Shown: positions 1-13,671 of the stretch, one piece after another
Layout: each line of letters starts with the position of its first letter
Numbering within the stretch: the stretch's first letter is position 1
Source of the DNA: Stratiolaelaps scimitus
Taxonomy: Eukaryota > Arthropoda > Arachnida > Mesostigmata > Laelapidae
Assembly: GCA_019614645.1 (NCBI GenBank)
Contig: JABWDB010000003.1
Span: forward strand, 19,615,001-19,679,000
Direction of reading: 5' to 3'
DNA length: 64,000 bases
Notes under the pieces: generated by a model
What the model saw: only the letters and a program-made list of their open reading frames with translations
Database searches by the model: none
Told to the model about the DNA's origin: nothing
Program-made: the position numbers and the translations under genes

Positions 1-1461
1 CAACTGTTGAATACGATAGGAAATCCCAATGATCTGATGGACGGACTATTCACTTAATAATTTTTTTTTAGCGTACTCAACGGCTTTTACTTTAGTTCTT
101 ACAGATACTACCCCTCTGTATCGATCCACGTTGCTGATAGCTGCCCGCAGTTAGAATGTACATACATGGTACATCACTTAACTTAAATACTGGATAAACA
201 TGTCAAGCATTACAATGTTCACACAACGATAATCTCAAATCGACGAACACCGCTGCTCTTCACTAATAAGAACAGTTGTCTTGGTCGAGCAACCCACCTT
301 ACTTTGTATCGAATCTGATTAGTGGTAAAGTGCCACCTCCGAGAATAGACGATGATGGCTGCCGTTAAATTTGTGGACGCTGCTAACGCTGCGGGAAGTG
401 ATTTCTTGTATTTTCCAGGGTTTTTTTCAAAGAGCTGCAACGAGCCGAAGCACAACGACACCTATCTTAGTTCCAATTCAGTCTTTCATTGTTCAGTCAC
501 TCATGTTGTGTCGAGGCCAATTACCCGTAATAAGACTTCCATATACTGTTATCATAGTCGTTACAGGCATACATAGTGCATGCAAATGCATCACTATTTT
601 TTCTAACGTAATCCTGATGAAGCTATTAAATTTCCACTACGGTTTCGACTTTTTGAACCACTAACAGCAACAGCAGCAGCAGCGGCACAAAACAGTCTAT
701 ATAACAAGTAAAATACAATGGAGATAGGTAGTTAGACGGTTGTATTTTCCGACTGATTTGAGCCTAATTGGTCAGAACGGTAGACCGCGAAATCACCTGT
801 GCCTCAACAGCTATGAGTCGTCATATTCGGCAAAACTTTTACACACGAATTTTTCGTTCCACAAGAGCGGCGTTGTTAGCTTCCGCCCGGTGTCCTGCTC
901 GACGGCATCGTCATGGATTCGACGACTCATTGCCACAACATAGCGAACACCTTCGCGCTTCAGACACGCTGACGAATTGGAAGTGGCCAGTGAATTTTAC
1001 TGCGAAAAATTTCAACGTCGTAAAATCATGACCGCTTTCTACTTCTCCGCTTCGAGCAGCACTTGCGATTGCTGTCTCCGCCACCGCCACCGGCGCTGCC
1101 TCTGCTGCTAATGGCAGACCACTTGCTCGGCCGGGGGCAGAAAATATCGAGAAGAGAACTCTCTTTGATCAGCAGTAATTCCCCCTACGAATCTATCAAA
1201 AGTAACTGCTGAGGACCGCCATCCAAATCCGTTCCATCCTAACACATCCACCTAGGCAGATCGATAGACATACCGGCTGGGAAACAAAGAACGGACGAAA
1301 CTGACTCGTTCGTCGAGTTGTCGTCATCACAAAACGATTACCACAATTGCGACTAACGTATAGCGGCAACGGCAGATAAGTATGACACCGTCGGAGCAAC
1401 CACGTACGTGCCAACGCCTTGTGTAATATTTATTTCGAATATCAGCAAGATACCTCTGCGC
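1..1461. other. Non-coding interval, nothing supported
   Basis: Mixed-composition sequence with a short CAG run near 666-682 and an octamer at 580-587. Open frames are under 100 codons, overlap one another and match nothing recognisable. Confidence 0.6.
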
Positions 1462-1524
1462 AGCACACACACACACACTCACATATATATATATATATAT
1501 ATAGATATGGAGAGAGAGAGAGAT
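1462..1524. repeat. Compound (CA)n-(TA)n-(GA)n microsatellite
   Basis: CA, TA and GA dinucleotide runs follow one another without unique sequence between them. Open frames on the minus strand here (YIYIYI) are translations of the repeat. Confidence 0.9.
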
Positions 1525-4110
1525 GGCCAGATTTAGCAATGTCTTGTAACAGTCTTTCATAGAGATAAACAGCGGAATGGAAGTGAGTGAACGCATGCAG
1601 CCGATGTGTGTTCGCGGGATGTGTTGTTCTTCTTCTTTTAGTAGACATTTGCGACCCTGAATTGCTTCGTTTGGCTGCTTCCTTCGTGGTGTCTAGACAC
1701 CAACACAGCTGAGTGTTATCAGGGTATATATATTAGTTCTCGTTGTCGATCCGTGGCTGGTCCACATAGCCGTCAGCAGGGGGGACCTGGGGTCGTCTGC
1801 GTTGTAGTTTCTGTTGTAGTTTTGTTCAGAGCTGCTGCTGCTGCTGCGGCTGGCGCTGCCACAGCAGCATCTGCAATCGTTCACCGCCCCGACGTCACCT
1901 CGGCCTTGGTCGTGGGTCTTGTTGATGGGTCATAGATGGGTCCGCTAGCGTTGCCTTCGCCGTCTCCGTATACAGCGTCGTGCTATTCACCCATTATTCA
2001 TTAGAGTGAATACACGAAATCAGTACAGGTTTCAATCAGTAATGAGGTAGCTACAATGTTTGCCTGACGCCTACCTGTGACACGAGCACTACCGAAGACT
2101 TGCTCTCAAATACACGGAGACAGGTTAGCGTGTTTCGTTGTGTTGCTTCTGGTTGAACCAGATCGAGATCATTAACAAACAACAACACATTAATGAAGAA
2201 TACGTTAGAAATGGCCATCTCTACTTCGATTGAACAATTGAACAGGAAGCACGTGTTCGACTGGTGACTGCCTCTTTCGAGTGGCAAGCTAACTGCAAGC
2301 TGTAACGAATCAAGCATCAATCGATGAACTATACGAGTATATAGGGCATCTTCTACACGAATTCGTCGAAGTTGTTAGCGCTGAAATGTATTGTAATGAA
2401 ATCGAACTAGCTGTAATGGTTATAACCGCCGGACGCATGCGTACCCACATATCGTCCACTGCCTGCAAACGCCTCTCCGCTCCCATCTCGAGTTGTTGAG
2501 CGAGTTGTACAACGGCCACCTTCGAATGGAACCGCAGCCGATCATCGGCCGCCAGCCACGAACAATCAGCCGCAGGCAAGCGGTGCTGTAACGCGGTAAT
2601 GTTAGTACGCCGCCGCGGCCGGGGCCGCCGCCGACGCCGCAGCCGCTAGACGACGCACGTGACACGCTCGTCGTACAGTCGCCTGCAGCGAAAGACACCA
2701 ACGTAGTGATGTCGACGCGTACAACGAAGCGATCTCGCTACTGCAGCCAGAGAATGATGATCATGAGGACGCTCTTCCAGCGGGAGTAACACTACCACCA
2801 CTACTACTTCTATGCGAAAGCCCAAAATCAAGAACGAGTCACTGTATCCAGGCTTGTTCGTAAATACCGGTGTGGCGCCGCAGCGGTCGATGCGGCAGCC
2901 AAAACGATACTCTCCTCGTCCGTAGCACAACAACAACAACAGCAGCAACTATTATTGTTGTTATCACTTGTAATACAACAGTGGACCATCACCACTCCCA
3001 GATAGTCTATTTCTCTCTTGTCTCTCTTCTTCTCCCATTGGAATTACGGTTCGCAAGCAGAGCAGAGTGGCCCTGCTGCCGTAGCGCGCTGCCGTGCCGT
3101 CGCTGTTGTCATCGTCGTTGTTGTTGTTAGTGCTGCTGCTGCTGCTGCTGAAGACAACGTCGCACTAGTGGTGCCCGTTGTGGCCGCAGCCGTCGCCCCA
3201 CGGCCGGACGACCGGTGGCGGTGGTGGCAGAGACTGCAGCGCCGGCGGACTTTTAACGATCGAAGGGACGTTCGCCCGCTGCTGTCGCGCATCCCTTGGC
3301 ACGGACGAACCGACGAGACGGGACGAGACATCACTAACGGCAACAGCAGCAGCAGAAGCAGCAGAAGAAGTAGCAACAATTGCAGCAGCGACAGAAGTCG
3401 AAGACTTACGCTGAAGCGTGCACGTACACACGTTCCCTATACTGCGCTACTACTCTGGAAGAAATAGAAATAGCCGGCAGCGCTGGTAGCGGCGGCGGTG
3501 GTGGTGGTCATACAACCACCACCACCATCACCATCACCAGCAGCAAACGACGAAACAACCGATGATGATGATGATGATGATGGTGATGCCGATGATGATC
3601 TTGGTGATGATCGTGATGCTACTACTACTACTGCTGTTACTGCTGATGCTGATGGCAAAGACGACGACAACGACTCAGAAGGGTGCTGCTGGCGGAGGCG
3701 GTGTGGGCAGTACACTTCGATACACACCGACACCGCCACCGCCACCCGCTGCTAGAAGAAGCACCAGCAGCAGCAACAACAACAACAACGCTCGCGATAA
3801 CATCAGCAGAGACAATTGCAACCGCCAGGACCATGCGAGAACATATACAACAGCAATGTTTTGCCGCTTCTGCTGCTGCTGCTGCTACTACTATTACTCC
3901 TTCTATCGAAATCCATACTGTTTGTTATTGTTGTTGTTGTTGCTGTTGTTGTCGTTGCTGCTGCCGCTGCCGGCGTTGTGGTGGATGCTGCTATTACGGC
4001 CGGCAACAACGAACACCGACACAGCGCCAGCCAATGCGGCCATTGCGACCACGGGAGCAATGGATGAACAATCGAAGGACTTCCGAGAGAGAGAGAGAGA
4101 AGAGATGGGG
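1525..4110. other. Trinucleotide-repeat and CpG-rich non-coding block
   Basis: CpG-rich DNA (about 2.6-3.4 kb) carries CAG, CAA, GAT and CTG tracts (3340-3400, 3560-3600, 3864-3960) and ends in a GA run (4085-4101). Open frames on both strands are homopolymeric translations (poly-Leu, poly-Ser, poly-Asp, Met runs), so I call no gene. Confidence 0.6.
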
Positions 4111-5781
4111 GTGTCGTGGCTGAAACTGAGGCAGGGCGTCTGCGAGCACTGGGCGCCCGCCGAGTGACGTACAACGACATGCACGCTATTTATTGTACCA
4201 TCGTGGAACGTATGCGCCTGCGTGAGTACGACAATTGTGGCGGTAGTCCAATTGTTGTTATTGTGTTTTGGGCCGCACGCAGTGGACTACACGAGCTAGC
4301 GAGCCAGAGTGTACATGTATGGATTTACATGTGTATGTAGACGATAAAGGCGGCCGGGGCCGGTGGCGGTTGCGGAGTACGGCAAGATACCATCCAGCTT
4401 TGGGACGGCGAAGGGCCCAGGCAGCCAATGAAAAAATTACAGTGGAGAGGCCTGGCGATTATATTTAGGTTTTTTTTTTTCGATGACCGCAGACATAGTT
4501 GATAGTCACTTGGTTAAACAGAAACACAACTATAGTAAGTATTGATGGTGTTGTTGTGTTAACGTACCCTGTAACAAGGTGGCGTGGTAGCCGCTGGCCA
4601 ATCGTGACCACGGTGTCGACGATCGTTATACGATGATTCCGTTGACGATTAACTAATTAATTAATTTGCAGACGTCATCGCCGTCGCGGAGACTACATTT
4701 GATGAACACATACGCTCGCCTGAGGATAGTGATTGTTGCTCAACTCTCAATGGCAGAAACAAAAATACGTTCGGAGGCTTGAAGACAGAATATCGGTAGA
4801 TCGGAAAATCGTGCGGCACAAGACGAGGCCTACGAAAGCGGCGAGGTAAAAGTATGCGCGCAGCCAACTCCATTCGACGTTGGTAACTGAGGAGAAACAC
4901 AAATGAACACTACGGGTCGTCGGAATCTGTCAACTTCGACAGATGTCGAAGATCAGGATAGGACCACCACGGAGGGATCAGGTCGACAGCGCGGCAATAC
5001 AGAACAATCTAAGATTCCGTCTCGAAAAGTTTGATTACGACAAATGACAAGACTCAAATGCTTTGCAGGACACAATTCAGTTGTATGCACCAGGTGAACA
5101 CGTATTTTGTGAAGTTGAAATCGCTTCTTTCCAAACACTAATTAAAAAAAAAAATTCATTTACCAGATGAGCTACAAGAATCAAAGCGACAGATAACAGT
5201 GCTAGCGAGATGCTAACACTGGTGCACGGTATGAGGTTTCTGCAAAGATGATATTGTAGACAGTAGAACATCGCAGATTCTTAATGAATTTGTAAACTCG
5301 TATGATGACTTGATCTCTGTATATATTAAGTTTCAAGTTTCGTACACCCAAATCGAATACTGTTATTCTGCTTTCATTGGCAAAACACGATCAACGTTAT
5401 ATTGCCCAGGGAAATACAATAGTACTGGAGCTCTAAGTGGGTCTAACAGGGTCAAACGAACTGGGTCATCGTCATCATCATCATCTGTATCTTGTACTGT
5501 AATTCCGCATGGTTAAACTCGTTGGAAGAGCAAAGGAAGGCTGTGCGAACTTGAATCTACCACTAAAGTCTTACAGACGGAAATGCTCGAGAACTCAAAC
5601 GGCCACAATGGCTGAGGCTGATGGGAAGTCGAAGTCCATCGTAAACATTCTTCTTCCTAACTCTCCCACGTACAGGACCAACAACAACAACAACATCAGC
5701 ATCATCAAGCAGCACTGTCAACACACAAAACACTATTTGCCAGCTATATGCTGTGATTGTGCCCGGGCCGCTAGCCAGCAC
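4111..5781. other. Non-coding interval, nothing supported
   Basis: Ordinary-complexity sequence with a T run near 4469-4480 and a short ATC repeat near 5467. No conserved protein, RNA gene or repeat family is recognised. Confidence 0.55.
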
Positions 5782-5835
5782 ACACACACAAGTATATATA
5801 TTATATATCATATATATACATATATATATATATAG
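5782..5835. repeat. (CA)n-(TA)n microsatellite
   Basis: A CA run is followed by interrupted TA repeats. An AT-rich stretch and a G-rich run (near 5888-5910) lie just to the right. Confidence 0.9.
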
Positions 5836-7920
5836 ACTACCATTTATATTATAAATAAAAAATCGATTGTGTGCTGCTGGGACAGGGAGGAGGGGGGTGG
5901 GGGTGGGGGAGATGGTATCCCGTCCACCTGTTCACTGAGTAGACGCCTTTGCACTGCTTTTCTACGGTGATACTTGAGTTTTCTGCTGTTCGGTGCTTGC
6001 TACTGGTGGCCGGTTGTTGCCGTCAGAGTCGTCGCTTGGTTCGTTGCATCATAATGCGGCCTCCGCACGCCTTTGTGGTAGTTGCAGCGGCACCAGCAGC
6101 AGCAGCAGCACCTCCGGCAGCATCAATCGCAGCAGTAGCAGCAGCCGTAGCAGCAGCAAGCAAGTCAGGGGACGTCCATCGGCCCGCTTGCCGTTTGCTA
6201 TTGGCAGAGTATAATGGAAGATGAACATGAAGAGGAGGATGTGTGATTCCCTTTGTGTTTACCTGTCTGTCCGTCGGTTGGTCGTTGCTCGCTGTCAGTC
6301 GACCGCTCTCTGCCCCTTGTCATCATCGTGATGATGTGACTCTGCGTGCGTCAAGTGTGTGTCTCTGTCTGTGTGTTACTGTCTCTTTTCACACTTCATA
6401 CTGGCAGCAGTAGCAACAGTAGCAGCCGTAGCAGCCGTAGCAGGCGAGCAAGTGATGCGAGCACGACGAGACGCCACGAACAGTAGCCCCAACTCCGACA
6501 AGCAACGTCGCACGGCGGCAGCATCAGCAACAGCAGGCTGTGGTAGCAGGAAGAACATCAAGAACAACAACAGCAGCAGCAGCCGGTGATGGTGGTGGTG
6601 GAAAAGCAAGCGATGAAACGCGGCGCCGTTGACATCGACGTCTGCTGCCTTTTGAGTGGCAGCTCAGATCAGCCCAACCCAAGCCAGCCCAGCCCAGCAG
6701 CAGCAGCAGCAGCAGATCGGCCCCCAAGCAGCAGCAGCAGCTCAGCTAGCGTTGTCTTGACGTTCTGTCTTCGGTTCAGTCAGTCTTTACAGTCAGTCGT
6801 TGCGGTTTCTTGAACCCCTTCGCCTTCACCGTCTCCAGTGTGCAGTCGTTCGTATGCGGACCTTTCATACGACCTCCCCCATTCCTTTTGGCTTCATCTC
6901 CCACCCCTCGCTGGTGGCTGGATGGCATCTTTTTCTCGTAGCGGCAACGGCACTCTTCGCTCTTCAGCTGACGCGACAGCAGCAGCAGCAGCAGTAACCC
7001 GAGAAGTGCAAGAAGCAATGGTGTCTGTGGTGACGGCGCCGGCGTCAACTTCTGCAGCGCTGCTGCTGTCGCTACCGTTGCTGGTTGCCGCCAATACACT
7101 TGACTTGATTTCGGCTTGAGTCATCTGCCGCCACCGACGCCGTTCACGTTCTATTCGATCAACTGTTTTCATGGCTCTTGTTCGACGCCTCTCCCCTATC
7201 TGCCTTGTCTGAGGGCCACTGCGTGTGCGGTTGGTCACCGCCGTCCAGAAGCTACGGAAAAAACGTGGATCGACTGTTATACCGCTGTGGCATTAGTGGA
7301 AATTCTGCTGCTGCTGCTGCTGGTAGCACTGGTATAATACCCACATGACTCTCGTGGCCTTAGCAGGCGGCTACGACCGCGGCGGTGGTGGCGGCGGCGG
7401 CGGCGATTGTTCTGTGGTCCATCTGTCGAAAACAAATTTCGAGGATGAAGCACGTAACTGTCGACAGAAGAAGTGGCCCTCTGCCAGCCCTCAGTCGGTC
7501 CGCCCTCATCCCACCGTCGAGTTGGAAGTGAGGCTTAGAGTTGCTGCCGTGACTTCTGTATCTTCATCTTTCAGTTGCGTCCTGCATCTCTCGTTTGTTC
7601 ACATCCCCTCTCCCGTTGGAACTTCTTCATTCTATATCGGACACCACCGGATAAAGATGACAACGACAACGACACGTTCTACTTGAAGTCTTCAACAACG
7701 CCATAGAGAGAATCCTGTCGCATCGGTCGGGACCGCAACAGCGACACAGGCAACAACAAGTACGGCCTGGGCGAAACGGTCCGGATTGGCCTTCCTGCCC
7801 TGGCCACACGACGAAAAGGCCGAACGCAACGACAGAAGATTGTAGCAGGGCAGCGTTAAGAACGACGATAACCTGCATCAATAATAGCAACAACAACAAC
7901 ATCAATAATAATAACAACAA
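5836..7920. other. CAG/GCA-repeat-rich non-coding block
   Basis: GCA/CAG tracts occur at about 6088-6160, 6400-6445, 6570-6583, 6694-6713 and 6976-6996, with CTG at 7305-7325. Frames here give poly-Ala, poly-Ser or poly-Gln depending on phase, and none has a conserved domain. Transcribed exons cannot be excluded. Confidence 0.5.
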
Positions 7921-8049
7921 CAGCAACCACATCAATAATAACACCAACTGTATCAACAAACAACAGCAACCACATCAATAATAACACCAACTGTATCAAC
8001 AAACAACAGCAACCACATCAATAATAACACCAACTGTATCAACAAACAA
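7921..8049. repeat. 43-bp minisatellite, three units
   Basis: Three near-identical head-to-tail units start at 7921, 7964 and 8007. Each begins CAGCAACCACATC and ends ATCAACAAACAA. The array sits within a longer CAA/AAT-rich tract (about 7870-8075). The period is not a multiple of three, which argues against a protein repeat. Confidence 0.92.
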
Positions 8050-10380
8050 CAAACAACAACAACAAAAGTAAAAACTATAGCATCAATACTAGCAGAACAG
8101 CAGCAGCAGCAGCAGCAAAATTCGAGCGAAATCAGCGACGCCGCAGTGAAACTTGTCCTCAAGTGGTCCGTCGATGTCCGATGTTGTTGTCTCATTGGTT
8201 GGAGTCCTACATAGAACAGCTAATACGCACTGGCAACCATCCCCGTTATCGGCGGTTGATGCTGTGGCTAAGAACGTCGCCGCAGCGGGATGATCTCAGC
8301 CCATTGTTGTCGGGTGGTGCCGATCATGTCGCTGGTGCTAGTGATCATTTTGGCCAGGAATTGTGACAGGACAACCAACGATGACGTCCCGATAGTTAGC
8401 AGACGGACGCTGAAGTGCCGCAGAGCGAGCAGCCTCGAGCGATCACCGTCCGCAATCTGATCAATGGTGACGGGTGCTATCGCCAGCTAAATATTGAAGG
8501 GCACGCCAGCGACACCTGTTCAGGTCCATTAAAACACGCAAACATTTAAATACAAAACACGCACTGTGGACTCACTATATGGATTCGTCGCGTGCGTTGA
8601 AAACACCCCATAGATTGCTATGAAATTACACTCTAAGGAAACCAAGCCAGTAGGTATAGATATAGCATACATCAGAAAATACGTCCGATTCGCTCCACAC
8701 GAAATGCAGTAATAGGCGACACCCAGATGCTCACAATAATAGGACGAAAATCAATTGTTAACCGCAAATGTTATGTTATAAATATATATATAATATCTGA
8801 TGAACATGCTGCTAGACAACAGTTAGCCTACGCCTTGATCAGAACCTAAATGCCGTAATTCAATCAACGTCAACGTGCCTAACTACGAATCGATACTGTG
8901 AAACAAACGTTACAGCATCAGTGACCCGGCTATTACCAAAAGGGACTGCCTTTCTTCTTGTTCTTCCTTGTTATTCATACCTATGTGCTTGAACTTCACA
9001 AGCACAAATCGTTAATGTCTACCATTCGATGTTGATGTCAATCTCTGATCCAGCGGCATCAAAACATGTCTCAATCCTCTGTGATTGCTGTGCGTGTTTC
9101 GAGCCGCAATCTCATCGCAAATTCAAAATGGCGCCTGTCGCGTGCCTCACCCGCTCCGTGCCGTCGGATAAGCCCTGATACTCGCGCGATAAAACGCCGT
9201 AGTTGTCGCCATAGTGAACGGCATGCGCCACCTAGCCGACGATTCGACCATTGCTCCCTATACAAGTAGCTAGAGTATAATACATATGCTGATGATTGCG
9301 TTGGCTGCCGACGCTGCCGTCAACACTCGAGTCCAGCAAGCATGAAGGGTACCAGCGAACAACCTGTGGGCGGCGCCATTTGAAGGTGTCTCGTTTTGTT
9401 CGCATGTACATTCATTCGTTCGTTCATTGAGTGTGTGTGTGTGTGTGTATCTGTGTGTGGGGTTGCCTGCCGATATCTGTCAGTCAGTCAGTCAATCAAT
9501 CGATCTATCAAACTATCCATTTATCTGTGGCTCCGTCCATCCGTTAGCTCAGCGTTCCTTTCGTCTTATTGAAAGCGACGGCTTTCCGGTGATGGCCATT
9601 GGCCAGCCTACTTGATAGCCGCCAAGCATCTCTGCTATGGAGGTGGCGCCAATATCGAGCCATTGACTGACTCGATGTGCGTGCGTCCGCGCGTATGTCC
9701 ACGGGAGGAAGACCAGTAGCTACTGCAGCCGTGGTATTAGCGTTGCCGCTGCTGCTGCTGCTGCTGCTGACCGAGGCGTGATGATCATCCTCGCCAAATG
9801 ACGATCATACAACAACAACAACAACGACGACGGCGGCGGCGGCAGGAGCAGCAGCAGCATATCAACGCGTGGAGGGACGTCAGCGTTCGCGGACCCCGGC
9901 GACAACAATAGAATGGCGGGGGTGGGGGCAACGCGCGCGAGATGCTGCTAGCAAGTGCTGTGCAATAATCGTGACAGTAATAGTGGTCGTAGTAGTAGTA
10001 GTCTGAAGTGTCTGGTGTTGTTCTGATGCTGCCGACGCTGCTGCTGCTGCTGAGGATGATGGCCATGGTCGCTGCTCACCACGTGTATCATCATCAGCAT
10101 CATCATCTATCGCCACCGTTTGGTCGTGATAAGCGAATCTCCAATCAGTGTCAGCCATCGACAAAAGTCTATCCGCCCCCAAAATGGGGTATCCGACGAT
10201 TCCACCATTCGATGGCGACGGTGATGATAGATAGGGATCTATTTATTGCTCGATGGCTGGCTGGCTGGCTGGCGGGCGGGCGGGCAAGCAAGCGAACGGA
10301 CGAACGCGTAAAATAAGCACGTCAACACGCCCGGTGATCTGCTGCTGCCGCCGCCGCCGCCGCCGCCGCTGATGCTGACT
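8050..10380. other. Non-coding block with CAG, CTG and GCC tracts
   Basis: The left part is a CAG run (8098-8118) followed by ordinary sequence. 9.0-10.4 kb is CpG-rich with a GT run (9429-9448), CTG (9747-9770), GGC and GCC runs (10345-10371) and three GGCGCC cores with A-rich flanks. No gene is recognised. Confidence 0.5.
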
Positions 10381-13300
10381 GTCTAGAGCCTAGAAAAAGA
10401 TGACACTAATATGAGAATATGTGAGAATAGTAAGTCCACTTTTTAGCCAGATAAAGGGAAATAGAGAGAGAGAGAAAGGCCATATAGCATAAACACAATA
10501 GCCCAAACCGCTACATGTACTGTGCCGAGTGCCAGTAAATGTTGCAACGGCAATAAGACGCCGTGCGGAAGGACTGTCCGTTTCGAGATATCATCTCTCG
10601 ACAGTACAGCAGGCGACGCTTGTTTAGCTAATTGAGTCGTTTAGTGGTTTTGGCAGTCGCACACTAGCGCTCGTTTATCGCTCGTTCAGGCTTATAGCGA
10701 ATATTTCCCATCACAATAATATGCAGCTGTGGATGGAAGGCACTTTCGAGTTGAAAAAGGCCACAACGACAGTCAGCGGTTAGGTAAAATAAGGCACTAG
10801 TTAGCACTAAACTTGCCGACACTTCCCGCATGAAATGGCCGATCAAGAACCGGCACAATGGTAAAGTGACCGGTCCTTGTTGTTGTTCTTATAGTGAAAC
10901 ATATGTGAAATTTGGCAATTCGTTGTTAAATTAATTATTAACTGAACAACTGACGATGTGCCAATGTTTTAAATATGTGAAAGTTGTACAGAAGCTTCAA
11001 AAAAGGTCAAATTTACCCGGCACGGAGCGGTTTCGTGTTAAAGTCACAGTAGATTTCCACATGTCTAGATAATATGTATAATGTCAGATTCGCTCCTTGC
11101 GGATAATGGGCACCGGAAACAAGTATTCAATAATAACGCGGTGAATGTACGCGTTTTAAGTCAATCTTCTGTTAGCAAGGCTTTTGCGTCCGTCCTCATA
11201 TATATATATATATAGTAACGGGATGAAACTAACACTTCTGTCTGAAGTGAACATCGATTTACTGTGATTTCTACTAGTTCTGAATTCCCATAGCGCTGAC
11301 AACTTCGTGTGGCGATTGATATTGCATTTATGTGACACCGAAAATTAGCTCCAAAGCTGTATGTTGATATGTATATATATAGTATTTAGCCATTAATTAA
11401 TAGCAACTGTTCCGCCAGCTGATATAGTTGCTATCAATTATCTGTGTCTGCTTGCACTGACACTTCATAGGCAGCCGTCTGAATGGAAACGCGCTCAGTT
11501 GATCGACGCTCGCCCTTTCATAGTCGACTTCTCCCTGCGAGTGTCCCTCACACAAGACACCTCTCTCCTTGCTGTCATTAATCGAACACATATACACTAT
11601 TATATAATTATTGCTCCCATCAACATCACCACCATCATGAAGTAAGTGAATTATAAATATAGATAGATAAAGATAAATATATAGTGACACGAACAAACGG
11701 ATCGATTGAGCGCTAATTGAGCGGGGATTTGTCGAAGCGAGGAGGAGGCGCCGCCGCCAAAGCAGAGCTATGACTGACTGACTCAATTAATGACTCTCTC
11801 TCTCTCTCCCTCTCTCTCTTTCTCATCAACGAATTATTATCCTGCAATTATGCATATTATTATTTTTAATAATAATCATGATTACCAGAGAATTCGCACG
11901 TTATGTTGACGTTGAGAGCTCATGCTGCTATTGCAAGTTGGACACCGAATATGATAACATTGGTGTGCAGTGTTTATTGCATGTTTGTACTTTGGAAATT
12001 TGACGCTGAAAACGACGAGCTATTTTGTTGACATGGCAGTCATAAGAGGTGGTTAGGAAATTATGGGGGGGGGCGGCGGTAATTACACCGCTGTGTTCAT
12101 TGATACGTGTCACTTTGTCTAGATGGGATTGCAGGAGAAATCCAGTCGAACAATATTGTACCCTGTAAATTGGACGCTCCCGATCCCGATTATCTATTTG
12201 TATATGTATACAATAAACACTAACAGCTACAGTAGCACCAATCATCATGATTTGTTCGATAAACAGTAATAATAATATATATATATATATATATATAAAT
12301 ATATATCATGGGAACATCTCAAAGTTCAATGAGACGTTCTCGTATTGCAGCGCACTCCTTCATCTACATTGATTCAATACTATCTGCTCTGTGTGTGGCT
12401 GTGGCTGTGTGTGATTGTCTCTGTGCAGGTCAGTCTACTCTACCCAACGGGCTTTAACAGGCTCATTGATGCTGATACTCTGGTTTTCCTCCATTAGCTT
12501 AGTTTTGTCCTGGCTTTCATGCGCACCCTACATTAACGTGTAGTCGTCTCGTTGGCAGGTTACACACACATAGCTACAATAATAACAGCAACGGCCACAG
12601 GCGTGCCGTAGTAACTAAGTCGAAATAAGTTGGCCGTCGGATACAGATGGATGGATGAGCAATTGTAGTTGTGCTGATGAGTGACCGAACGACTGACGGA
12701 GTCAATGAGTCCTGCGGCTGCTGCTGGTGTTGCCGCTATTGTTGCTGCTGCTGCTGCTGCAATAACTCCCGCTTGGTTGCCCTGTTTCAACAGTGGCTGC
12801 GGCGGCGCTCGGTCCACAGCCCGTAGCCAGGTTGTCAGTCCTGCCCGATGATGCTGTCCGAGTGTTTTCCGCAGCTCCATAGAGCCACGACGTCAACAAC
12901 AACAACAGCAGCATCGCCAGTAGGATGGCGGGTGACGAGGCGGCCGGCTGCGGAGACCAATTTCCCCGTTTCAGTCAGCGTTTCAGAGATCTGCTGTAGC
13001 TGATTTGAGCCAGTGGAGTCCGACCGGCCGAGAGTCGAAATGGAAGTCGGCATGCGAGATCCTATCGGAGCGATAACGCGCGCTCATCTAGTGAATCCAG
13101 CTAGAACCCCAACTTGGCGGCATACTCGCTCAGTCATCTACGTAGTTATTATTGTAGCCTTTGTGCCCGCTATAGCGTTGCTGTTTCATCGTTTTCGTCT
13201 TGTTCATCTAACTCCCGTTTCTCCTACTGCTGTTGCTGCTGCTGTTGCTTCGCTGGCTGCGTCTTCGCGTCTGAGACCCTGAGGTAGTTCGTATATCTGC

Positions 13301-13551
13301 TGCGGGAGCAGTGTCAGCGATAGGCAGGGCGAACGTAGAAATGGGTGAGACAACAGCGGCAGCAGCAGCAGCAGTAACAGCAGCAGTAACGTTTGAGGTG
13401 ATGACTTCCCAACTGTTTAACTCGTTCAGTTATACTAATAACTAACACGCGCAGCTGACGTTCGTTTGTTGACTGTGACGATCGTTCACGTTGGACAATG
13501 CTGCGGAACAAGGACTATCTGAAAATCGTCGGGAATTTGTGCAAAGCACGA
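10381..13551. other. Mostly AT-rich non-coding interval
   Basis: Short GA (10462-10477), TA (about 11200-11215, 12277-12306) and CT (about 11794-11822) tracts, an AT-rich POU/homeodomain-like patch (11845-11880), and CTG/CAG tracts near 12715-12770 and 13350-13390. Nothing coding is recognised. Confidence 0.55.
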
Positions 13552-13552
13552 A

Positions 13553-13587
<35 letters not shown>

Positions 13588-13598
13588 ATATATATATA

Positions 13599-13665
<67 letters not shown>

Positions 13666-13671
13666 ATATAA
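13552..13671. repeat. Long interrupted (TA)n microsatellite, 120 bp
   Basis: This is an almost pure AT dinucleotide tract with a few phase shifts (ATAATA, TTATAT). It is the longest TA tract in the window and can fold back on itself. Apparent proteins on both strands are only Tyr/Ile repeats. Confidence 0.95.

Noticed and set aside
3562..4167. Long plus-strand frame with Met, Leu and Thr runs
   Set aside because: Its length comes from GAT, CTG and CAA repeats; there is no conserved segment.
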